Source: Paraspadella gotoi (lineage: Eukaryota; Chaetognatha). Taken from it: a stretch of 64,000 nt of DNA. The first letter of the stretch is position 1, and the number at the start of each line of letters is the position of its first letter. Under the pieces are notes generated by a model. The model made no database searches and was not told where the DNA came from. It saw only the letters and a list, made by a program, of their open reading frames with translations. Positions 11,981 to 22,234 of the stretch are shown in pieces. The translations under genes and the position numbers were made by a program. Where the stretch lies: positions 14,004,124 through 14,068,123 of the forward strand of contig CM119265.1 in NCBI GenBank assembly GCA_051294375.1, given 5' to 3'.

Positions 11981-14900
11981 CTAAAAAGTAAATTGCAAAA
12001 TTTCAATGCCAGCACCTACAACAATAAGATATCTTCTCTTCTTTATAGTCTCCATCGCAGTGGAAGCGATGTCAGGAACGTTTGAAAAGGCACTAATGCA
12101 AAACTCAACTTCATCAAGATTAGACTCATTCCTTACTAAGGACCAAACATTGATCCGTTGATCGATTCCCGCAGATAAGACATTATCAAGCGACTCAGAA
12201 CAAGACTGCACTGAGGTAACTTGAGAGGCGTGAGCTTTGGGAATTACTTTCTGACTCCACAGGCCATAATTTAAATCTTTGTTAAGTCTAGAGATGCAAA
12301 CGGAATTATCGTCTCCACCCGATATGATCAAAATAGAAGATAATTGTCGACCCAATGAAATTACGTCAATAGTGGAAAATCCCGATTGATGACAGTGAAA
12401 ACTTTGGATTAAATCGAGAGTTAAAATGGATTTCTTTGAGCCAGATGAATGATTTTCGCCACGTTCGACTTGGCTCTCTCGTGGGGCAAGCCTCCACACC
12501 CGAAGAAATCCGTCCGTTGATGAAGAAAACAAACAATTATCGCTATTTCCAAACCTAACAGTCAAAAAGCATTTTTGACATGAACTTATCGGATTTTTAG
12601 CCATCAAAGAAAGGCGTTTTTTAGAAATTTCGATTTCGAATACTTTTATAAGGCCATCGGAACACGCCGTAGCCAAAAGCAGTCCATCTTCACCAGTTGG
12701 TTTGAGGTCTAGAGACATGTACCTAATATCCATAGTCTGTGCTTCTTTATGACGTTTTTTGTGCGAGGTTCGTTCCTCGGCAAGGAGAGAAGCGAAAACA
12801 TTGAAGTCAGGTCCACTCTCATTGATGTCCAGCAACCAAACGCAGATCTGCCCACGACCTCCGCTAGAAACGAGGACAATATCGCGGGGTCTTTTGAAAA
12901 ACGTCATGTCTCGTACGCTGGATATGTGTCGCTTCAAGGTGCGAACAATTCTATGACTTGCTTTTTTAGAAGTCACATCGATTGAAACAGACCACAGAGA
13001 AACCGTGGTGTCTTCGCTTCCAGTCGCAACAAGCATACGATCCATCGAGGCTTCTTCGCTCATAAAACTTACCGAATGCAAAATGGCGACTGAGGTTATC
13101 TCCTTTCTGTGAAGAGCCTCGATCAAAACTTTGCCTCCATGATCATCATCGAACTCAGTTCTCTCGTAAAGCACGGCGTCCCCTTTCAACACTCCTACGA
13201 AGCGAGAACACTTCTCTCGTTTTACATAATCCCAAGACCTGTGGCCGCCGCCGCATTTAATCGTCCACCGACGTCTCCGCTCCTCCGGGTCCCACTCTAC
13301 AAACGTGTCGCCATGAAAACCGAGAACTACGTTGCGGCCGTCGCCGAAGCTTAGTCTCTCCAGCCAATCAAATCCTTTGCCGACTCTTTCACCGTTGGCA
13401 CAATCCAGAAGCCAGGAGTCCGCAGTCTGAATAATCCTCACGCTTCGACGAAACCCATCACGCCCAATCGTGTGGATGAGCGACGGTTCTTTGAGAGAAA
13501 CTGCAAGGCATGTCGTTCCCGCCTTGGAATGAACACGGTAAAGTGTGCTGATAGGATCACGTAAGTCGCTCCCAAAGAGATGAACGCTACCGTTCCGATC
13601 GCCACAGACGAGATGCATATGACGCCCGGGGGTGAGAAGCAGCAGACCGGTGGTGACCCAGCGCTGTTTAGAAGTTGGCAACGTGAACGTCGCTATAGTT
13701 TCGCAACATTTCATTTCGAAGTCAACGGTCAACAAGTAAAGCATACCGTCTTGGTAGGAAATCAGAACGTGACATTCGTCGGGTTCCTCGACTTCTTGGT
13801 CGTTGTCGTCCGGGTCGTCTCCGTTTTTGAGGGAAGACTCCATCTCGGAAGTTTTAAATTTCACCAAATTGAGAAAATGAATGGAATGAATTTTTTTGTT
13901 CGCCAGTTGAATCTCGAAATTCTCCGCGACGTCGCTATAGTCGGTGATTTGAAGAAACTTGAGGACTCCGTGAATATTTCCGATTGCGAATTGCCTCCTT
14001 CCATCAGTTGAGTCTCGTCGCCGACGCGCGGCCATAACCGAATAGGAAGCGAAGCGGACGTCGCTGAAGATTAAAACGGGAGACGGGTCGTCGAGATGGA
14101 AGGCGTAGACTTTTCCGCTCCCAGTCATCACGATAACTTCTTCCAGACAAGTAAACGCCACTGATTTAGCCGAATCTCCAAATTCTGAGTCACGAAACAA
14201 CACAATTTTTTCCGTATCTGATGAGGACTGCGGTGATTTGTTATCGTCGCAGCGGTCCGGCATGGTATTCTTTAACATTTCTACTTCGTAAACCGTGACG
14301 CCACCGTTGTTTCCACCAGAGAAGATGGAGCTACGACCTCGAGCGACGTTATGAGAAGCTTCAACGCATAACAGACTGGGTCCTCCTTCAACCTGAAACT
14401 TTTTCTCAATTCGATTCGTCGCCAAGTCCCATAAGAGAAGAGCAGCGTCTTCGCCGATGGACACCAACTTAGAACCAGCATTGAAAAAGGTGACGTCCCA
14501 AACTCGTGCCGAGTGACCGTAAAGTGTCGAAATTAGGACTGGGGTAACTTCTGACAGCGACGAAGACGTTAACGCCAAATCTGTTTTTTCGCCCTTTCGT
14601 CTAAATTTCCAAAGTCGAACGCTGCGATCGTCGGAAGCTGAAGCTAAAGTTTGAATTTCAGCCTCATATTGAAGAGCGAAGATTACTCCGTCGTGGCCTA
14701 AGGCAAACGAAAAGAAAAAAAAATATTTTTTTACCTGCCGAGACAGTAGGCAGTTACCACTTACAAATTAACATAATTTTTCTGTTTTTATTTGTTTATA
14801 CATTTAGGCAAAACAAATAGATAATTGTGGCGGTATATTCACACCGCCTCACGTCCACCATCGTTCAGCCAAATCCATTGGCTCAGAGGGGGAACACACC

Positions 14901-15803
14901 ATCCCAGGCGTAGTGTTCCATCCACAGTCCTAATGACTTCCCTCTGCGTTGGCAAAGCGAGACCGTCCTAGGGTAACCGCGCCAGTGACTGGAGGCGTCA
15001 CTGAGGGTCGGAAGCCCCCAAAGCCAACAGTGAGATGCCCCATCCCAATGGGCATCACAGGCGGCCCGGCTGTTGCCATATAATTAATATTTAGAAAAAG
15101 TATATAACCCGGTACGTGCTCCAAAGAACCTTATCCTGGCAGCACCTTTCAGTTCCAAGTAAGCGTCGTTCGTCGGCCCCCAAATTACGATGTGATTGAA
15201 GACTGTGCCGGCGGCGACGACGACTTGGCACCAGGCATCGCTGGTCACAATCGAAGCGCTGTATAGTATATGTTTCTTCGCGGCGTCCGCGACGTCCATC
15301 GTCTTCTTCGTAACGGTGTCGTAGCGTCGCAGTTGATTATGCGCAGTGACCAAAACAAGTTGAGGAGAGGAACCGAGAAAGGCAACTTCCCAAAGCCAAT
15401 CCGGCGCATCGACGATCTCGCGCAAAATCAAGCGAGCTTCTGCACCACCTCTTCTAAGAGCAGCTAAACGTAAACGCTTTTGTCCAAAAAATACGACGTC
15501 GTCGCAGTCGCCGACCGAGAAAGAGACGCGTGTTCGGACGCCGTGTATTCGACTGGCCGGAAGTACGTCACCCAGGGTGCAGATTCGCAGCCACGCGTCG
15601 ATGCGCGCATTTTCGGGGGCTGCCGCGGTAGAGAGAGGGTTCGAATTAAGGCAAAGACGAAACAAAATAACGGCAGGTCCTTGACAAGCAAACAAGTAAA
15701 AGCCTGACGAATCAAGTTTGACACAGGTTACCGCGCAAGATAAATGCACCGATTCAACCCTACCGATGGAGGGTAAATCGGAGTGATGTTCGGTCTCGGT
15801 CAT
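11981..15803 (-). CDS. WDR6: WD-repeat protein 6 (tRNA Gm34 methyltransferase partner)
   Basis: Two exons (15116-15803 and 11981-14697) give 1134 residues, matching human WDR6 (1121). Diagnostic segments are HDGVIFALQYEAE, ASASDDRSVRLWKF and GHSARVWDVTFF at the first exon junction and start of exon 2. They align with human SGHVGIIFSMSYLE, ATASEDRSVRIWKV and GHSARVWQV. The C-terminal half holds more WD repeats (ATGSEDTTVSLWSV, SAGIDQRINVWSL). WDR6 is the partner of FTSJ1 for 2'-O-methylation of wobble G34 in tRNA, by homology. The 418 bp intron contains a GC-rich repeat-like element, described separately. The start at 15803 gives MTETEHHSDLP. Upstream in-frame sequence is hydrophobic and probably not translated. 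Confidence 0.93.
14820..15083. mobile_element. GC-rich interspersed element inside the WDR6 intron
   Basis: About 260 bp in the intron differ sharply from their AT-rich flanks. The core is GC-rich, begins with a small hairpin (GGCGGTATATTCACACCGCC, 14831-14850) and ends in GCCATATAATTAATATT. No protein frame is convincing. A weak T-arm-like sequence GGGTCGGAAGCCC is present near 15004, but no clear A box. A SINE or the 3' end of a LINE is the likeliest explanation, inferred from composition and the intronic position only. Confidence 0.45.
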
Positions 15804-17939
15804 GGTCAAATCCCTTTTAAGCAGGCAATATCCCCAACATATCAATGCTGGACAAAAAAAGATGTTTAAAAAGGCACGGTTGGATCGCTGGAACATATCG
15901 GAAATAAGTAAAAAAGAGAAAAAAAGCAACCGATGCTTTTTGTGACATCGGTTTGTACAAGAACGTGAAATGAGTATGACAGGACCAAAGAAATCCAGGC
16001 AAAAATAGAAGTTTGCCTAATTTTTCTTAAAACTTAATAATCTATTGGAAGTATAAGTAGACAAATTATTTTGCTAATTGACATCATAGAAATGTTTAAG
16101 AGATACATTAGCTGACCTAACCCATGACCGGCTGGCCCAAAAATAACTTTTTCCCCTTAAAGTGGTAAAAGTTAACGATTTTAAAAGTGACTTCGGTAAA
16201 ATATGACTTTCGCCGACTACTTAAAATTAATAATTTTTAAAAAAAAATTTTACCTAATTACCCTAACCCTAAACCCCCTTAAAACTAATCACTAATGCGG
16301 AAAAAGGTACGTAAAAACTAAGAGTTCTGTGGGATAACGAAATTTTAAAAAAATTAAGATTTCCAAATTTTTGTTTTATCGGTTAAAATTAGCAAAAACT
16401 ATAAAAAATATGATATGATGATTTTTAATGGTTTATCCCTTATTTAACCCACTTATTATCGAAATATTAAAAAACATACTTTATGTAAATAATTTTTTAT
16501 ATGCTATTTAAAAAAAAAGTTTTTAAAAAAATTATTTTTATTACCTACGCATTGATAAATATTTAAATGCTTAAATATTATACTGTGCTTCACTAGTTAA
16601 AAAAGTGATAATAAATATTGATTAAGTATATGATGGACAAATAAATTTTATATTACAAAACTCCTAATGATAAAGAGTGATCAATTTTGGCCCGCCTTAC
16701 TAATTACCCCTAATCCTAAACCACCCTTAACCCTAAACCCCTCGTAACCCCAGTCTCTGAAAGTCAAATTATGTCTTCTAACCTATACTTCAGGTCGATT
16801 AGGACATAGGTACGTACATAGTATAAAATATTTTCTTCGTCTACGAAGAAAAACGAACAGGGTAAAAAAAAATGAAAGCAACAATTTAATCGGTAATAGA
16901 TTTTCATTATTTTGGTAACCATTGTTCTTTTATGAATGACACCAAAAACCCAGCAAGTTAATTTCAGGTTAGTGACCGATCATTTACACATCAAATTAAA
17001 TATAAATTTTCTTGAAAAATCTGCTTATTTCATAAAATATTCTTTACGTTCTCGAAGATAATTTAAAATAATTACACTTAATTACACCAGTAGTTTGATA
17101 TAAGTAAAATTTTTGGTTAAAATGACATGATGTATATATTGAATAGAAGAATAAAAGGTTTTATACGTATCATTCGTAAATAAGAGTCGGGTTAAAATCA
17201 AGTACAGGGACTTAAATCTGGACTGATACGAAAAAACTTGTAATATAATCGAAGTTAAAAGAATTTGGGTTGTAAAATTTTTTCATACTAATAAAAAAAT
17301 ACTTTTTTTTACCACCAATTGGTCACAATCTAGCTGGAATAGTTCCTATGTTATAAATATTTTCCTCGGAGGGTAAATTTCTGAAGAAACATTTTTTACT
17401 TTGAAAGTGGATCTTACTCTCAATCCTTCAGTTCCTATTAAAACAATTTTTTTTCATGCTTCATTTCTATGATTAATAAGTTACTGTAGTAAATGTATCA
17501 CGAACCAGAATAAAAAAGTTTATAACATAAATAATAATAATAAATCATGTTTTTTCTTTAAAATCTATTAAAAATAAAAATTTCAGCTTTTTTATAATAA
17601 ATCACCAAACTGCCTTTTTATCACAATTTTTAAATTTTTTTATGTCAGATAACTTCACAATTAGCGTTAATTCTTGTTAAAAACTTAAAATTTGGACAAA
17701 AAAAAGAAGAAAAGTTACTAAACGCTTGAGAGCCACTGTGATTATAATATTAAAAAATTTGAACATTTTTTTAGGTCAACATAAACGTCAAGTAGTTTTC
17801 TAACTAATAAATATTATAAAAAAAATATAAAGTGAAAGAATTACGAGTTTAATCAAATATTTTCGTATCGGTCCAGATGAAGGCCCTGTACTTACTGGAA
17901 TATCGAAACTCGTATAAAAATTAATTACTTTTGTACTTT
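15804..17939. other. Gene-free gap between ABHD12 and WDR6
   Basis: This 2.1 kb tract is the only large break within the 219-22,106 cluster. It is AT-rich with no supported exon. Two short stretches resemble degenerate telomere repeats (16,257-16,280 and 16,704-16,756). A promoter for the WDR6-to-MPC2 series would be expected near its left end. Confidence 0.55.
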
Positions 17940-20108
17940 TTATGCTCCCACGAAGTCTCGAATAATTGTTTCCATCTCGGGAGCGTGGACAAGCCACTTG
18001 TGACGATAACCAGCGCGGCCAGTGAATCCCACAAACTGGCGTCGAAACAGAGCACGGGATGACTTTGGAGCCGGCATAGTACCGACATCAGCTGGACCGT
18101 TCAATACTGGCTGGATATTATGGTCGACGGCGTCCCAAGTTGTTGCAACTGACTCACTCGAGGGCGTTTTGATGCCACGCAAAGCCATCGTAACTGCAAA
18201 CTTGCTCACGCCTTTAGAGATTTGTACACGCTCCTCACCATCTCGAATCTGATATTTTTTTTATAAAAATGATTATTCCACCAAAGGTATACGTAATATA
18301 TTAAGAATAAGTTATTATATTAAGTTTAAAAACGTTTTGTTTTTAAGGATATGTACAAGTTAAAATTTAAAAATGTTTCTTATATTTTTATAATTCACTA
18401 ATAAGAAATTCATAAAAATATCATAAGGATTGGTTTTTTCATTTGACCTGTAATTTTTTAGTTAGGTTTCTTTTATTTTATATTATATTAAAACCGATAA
18501 AAAATGGTATACAAATGCATCAAATGGTTAAAGTGTACATTTTCGGTAGCTCAGCTTATTGAATCTGTACTCCATTATGACCTATTTTTCAAGTAGATTT
18601 GAATGACCCTTTATCTTAAGAAATATATTTATATGCAATTTATGCATAGTCTGTTTGTCTCTGTTCTAAACTTACCTCAGAATTGTCCAACAGCTTTGAC
18701 GCCTCGTAAAGTCTTTCGCACAAATGATAAGGTATGACGTGATCATCGTCCGCGTGGAGAAACAATATCGGAGAGCGAATTCGACGCACGTGCAGATCAG
18801 ACCGAAAGTGAAGGTCGATGCGATCAAAAGCTCCCAAGAAAACAAAATCGAAGTAAGGCAGCCATCGGAAAGGTTTGGAAAATTTATGTTCCCGGACCTT
18901 TAAATGAATTTCGATAACCTCTGTTTACTTTTATAATAAATAAAAAAGCTCACTATCAAAATATTTCTAATTATATGAATGAGGTCTACAACAGATAAAA
19001 ATAGTTCAGAATACAGACTATTAAAATTGCACCTTATTTCATTCTTAATAGTTAACTATTTATTAACTAGTTAATACTACAAATATTGACTGTTATAGTT
19101 TGTCACAAGTCAAAATAGCTAGTTTATCAAATGAATGAATAGTTTTAAATTGGTTGTAACACTGAATTTCATGATAGTGTTTGACAGTTGCAATAAACAC
19201 ATAGCCCGTTCAACATGTCTTAGAAAATAATAATAAACAATTACGGACCTCGTCTTTGAGACTTGAGAAGGGAGATTCGAGGACAACGCCCTCAGGTTCC
19301 TTCAGTGTGGAATCGCCGGCGTCGATCTCGTCGAAAATCTTTCGGGTCACGTGACTAGCGACTCCAGTGCCAAGCGAGTGGCCCCACACGAAAATCTTAT
19401 TGGATCCGCAACGATCCACAATCCATTTGTAAACGATCTGAGCGTCATGAACGAGACCCCGCTCGCTGGGACTGCCAGTCGAATCCCCATAGCCGCGATA
19501 ATCGAAGGTGACGACGTTGTATCCCATGCCGGCCAAAAGCTGGTAAAGTTCAACCCTGTGCTGAGCAGCACGGTGGGCGCTGTTTCCATGAAGATACAGA
19601 ATGATTGGACGATCGCCAAAGGAGATTGTGCCGGCTGAGGACGCTTTAGTTTCGAGGAAGTTGTTTGAGGAGGTGTGATCAAGTTGCTTTGGTGGAATGT
19701 ACCAGACGCCCAGCGTCACTCCCGTTGATGAGCTCAGGTAAAAATTCCGAGCTCCTTCAAGACCGAACGATTTTTCAGGATCCTAATTTTTAAATGAAAT
19801 TAATACATATTACATAAATATATTGATACCAACATACGTAGATTAAGAGCAAATTGCCATAACGGAGAAAACTCGAAATATCGTCACCAATCACTAACTG
19901 TTATTGACAATAATATTGTGTTACTCACCTTGAAATTACAGAATCGCGCGGCGGGCCATCCCACCATATTGAGAAAAACAAGCACGGCGGGGATGGAAGG
20001 AAAACACAGAACCAATAATGGAATGATGACGTAGAAAAATACGCAAAATCCCGCCACGTATCGAGGCAAAGTGGTTGTAAGCAATCCATATAGCGTTCTT
20101 TTATTCAT
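17940..20108 (-). CDS. ABHD12: Lysophosphatidylserine lipase ABHD12
   Basis: Four exons, all in phase 0 (19929-20108, 19249-19782, 18676-18897, 17940-18248), give 414 residues. An N-terminal membrane segment (about 15-40) is followed by an alpha/beta-hydrolase: ILYLHGNSAHRAAQHRVELY, VTFDYRGYGDSTGSPSERG, nucleophile serine 196 in GHSLGTG, acid loop ILFLHADDDHVIP, and the catalytic histidine in GYRHKW near the end. Vertebrate ABHD12 hydrolyses lysophosphatidylserine on the lumenal face of the ER. About 60 residues at the start of the last exon (roughly 313-375) have no counterpart in the human protein and separate LYEASKLLDNSE from SRALFRRQF. The metalloprotease gene ends 58 bp upstream. An acceptor TTTTATTTTAAG ends 31 nt before the ATG. 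Confidence 0.92.
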
Positions 20109-20166
20109 AATTTGATTGTTCTCTTTATATTTAATTATACTTAAAATAAAACAAAAACGCAATAAT

Positions 20167-21247
20167 CTATTTATTCATGTAAATATCGTAGACGTTTATA
20201 TTTTTTTTCAAGATACTACCCGCATCGTCCATGATCAACACTGTCACGAATTGATCGAGATTGTTCAAACCTAACAACATGTCCCGACCAAGATCTAATG
20301 TGCTTCGACTAGTTTCGAATTCCCAGTGCTTCACGAGAAAACCGTTGGACCAAAACTGAACCAACCGGAATCCGATATCCGAGTCCCCAGTCGTAAAGCG
20401 TAACGAATCAGCGTCCAGCGCTATTCTTGAAATAGGTTTGGAGACAGAAGCATTCAACCAGGGATGCCTTTTCAGCACGGCGAACTGTTCGTCCAAAAAG
20501 ACAGCGGAGCTAAAGATTCGTCGAGGAACGAAGGTTTTAAGGTTGGGCAGACTGGGATAGTCTTTTAACAAAAATTTAAAAACGTCTAGGACATGTTCAA
20601 AATCTCGTCCCATTATTCCGCGGCTTGCGTGAGCCAAGTCGAAAGTGTGACACATTTCGTGCAGCATTGCCCCTAATTGTAGGGATAGCTTTTGTTTCGT
20701 CGTGGGGCAGTTTTTCTCCAATAAAGATTTTAACTGGCTCGCATTCTCAGGTAAAAATTCCACATTTGGATAAATCAACATTGCCAAGTCACCGGTGCCT
20801 TCGGCAATTATGGGTTCTGAGAGTAAAAAATACGTTTTCTTTTAATATCATTTGATAACCGTTTTACGATATTTAATTTTTATTGATATTACTAATACCA
20901 ACGTCAGTCGATTCCTGAAAACATCCGAGAGCCAACCATTTTTTATGCTTGTCGTTTTTAAAATCTTCTGCAATTTTAAGTGCACAATTTCTCCAAAATT
21001 TTTGTCGAGCAAATTTATCATTAACCTCCCAATCCCATCGCAGAACCTCTCTAACTGGGGCATCAATTAAACCTCTCGTGAAATCTGCGGAATCTGAAGA
21101 AAGTTTGAACGTTTTGGGGCCGAACCCGTGAGACGCCATGACCTCCATCAGAAAAAGTTGAGTGAGACGAACTAGGAATAAAAGCTTTTTTTCTGGGAGA
21201 TTTTGCTGGCGATTAAGCCGGAAAAGAACAACCTCAATAGTTTCCAT
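20167..21247 (-). CDS. Zinc metalloprotease of the YIL108W (PF12044) type
   Basis: Two exons (20899-21247 and 20167-20816) give 332 residues. The zinc site HEMCHTFDLAH (residues 169-179) followed by ASRGIMGRDFE is the extended HExxHxxxxxH signature of a fungal and invertebrate family represented by yeast YIL108W and assigned, from memory, to PF12044. Segments LFLMEVMASHGFGPKTFKL and LGAMLHEMCHTF also fit. Family members are usually longer at the N-terminus, so this copy looks trimmed or begins at an unusual position. Function in the family is largely unknown. It sits 61 bp downstream of aprataxin and 58 bp upstream of ABHD12, and an acceptor-like ATTAG lies 10 nt before the ATG. Confidence 0.75.
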
Positions 21248-21308
21248 CGCAAAAATTCTAATGACGAGTTTAAAAATTAAAAGTTAGTATTTTAAATAAA
21301 CAAAACAA

Positions 21309-22106
21309 TCAATCATTAATATGTAGTTTAATATGTTGTTTTAACAATGGTACTGTATTTAGTTTCTCATTGCATACGTGGCATTTAAGCTCGGTTTTTA
21401 ATAATCTCTCAAGTCTTTTATTACTCCAAGCAGCTACAAAACCTTTTTCCTGAAACTCCCCTTCAACGTCTTCGAAATCCCTGAAAAAATCCGTGGTGAA
21501 GGAATTCCAATGTTTCTTGTTTTTCAAAAAAACAGAGTTAAAATCTTGAGATATCAAATGAGCGTGAAGAGGCGGCATACTTGGCGACGCGTGAAAGCCA
21601 AAACGAAAACTCACTTTTGGATCCTGTTTTGACAATGTCCTTTTCAATTCGATACCATGTGACTTGATTCTTTCAAGCAAAATAGAATGTGACGGATCCG
21701 ATTTTTGCAACACGAGTAACGATCGAACCGAATGGTTTTTTGACAGAATTAAATAATGATGGCGGGCCTTAGGGAACTTGTCTTTGATTGTCACAGTCAA
21801 TTCGTCTTGCGATATAATAGACGAGTGATCCTTCATTGATGCAAAAAGGCCTTGGGACCAATGGGACGTAGCCGTTTTCCCGTTTTTTGCTTCATGATTT
21901 TCCTTGATATCGACCGCGAATGTTCTCGGGGTTTTTAGCGAAGGAGTTTCGTCTTCGCTGTCGGAGGAAGAAATGTCGGCCAAATTCCTCTTTAAGTAGG
22001 CCATTCGTAAGCTTTTGGTAATAGTGGTTGTACGGTTTGGCGCTAAAAACAAACGCGGCATAACGTCATTTAACAAACAGTCAATACTCAATAAACATCT
22101 AAACAT
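21309..22106 (-). CDS. APTX: Aprataxin, HIT and zinc-finger domains
   Basis: One exon encodes up to 265 residues. The HIT domain carries FHASPSMPPLHAHLISQDF (histidines 172, 181, 183) followed by KNKKHWNSFTTDFF, and the C-terminal zinc finger has CHVC (242, 245) and H258/H262. These match aprataxin, which removes AMP from aborted DNA ligation ends. The FHA domain of vertebrate aprataxin is absent; the N-terminus is short and serine/acid-rich. The true start is uncertain: the first ATG follows an acceptor-like TTAG directly, and a second acceptor-like TTTTTAG inside would favour starting at MAYLKRN (22004). It lies 128 bp past SMG1. Confidence 0.9.
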   Translation of the reverse strand: MFRCLLSIDCLLNDVMPRLFLAPNRTTTITKSLRMAYLKRNLADISSSDSEDETPSLKTPRTFAVDIKENHEAKNGKTATSHWSQGLFASMKDHSSIISQDELTVTIKDKFPKARHHYLILSKNHSVRSLLVLQKSDPSHSILLERIKSHGIELKRTLSKQDPKVSFRFGFHASPSMPPLHAHLISQDFNSVFLKNKKHWNSFTTDFFRDFEDVEGEFQEKGFVAAWSNKRLERLLKTELKCHVCNEKLNTVPLLKQHIKLHIND

Positions 22107-22234
22107 CTAAGAGTTATTATAAATAAAGCACTGAAAAGTAGCATTAATATACTAAGTCTTCAGATTCATTTATTATAATGATTAATACACATATTAATTA
22201 AATAAAACGAACTTCAGAACAAAAACTTCATGGT

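Noticed and set aside
21540-21600. First histidine of the HIT triad replaced by proline in aprataxin
   Set aside because: That position varies in fungal and plant aprataxins; the two catalytic histidines (181, 183) are intact, so it is not evidence of inactivity.
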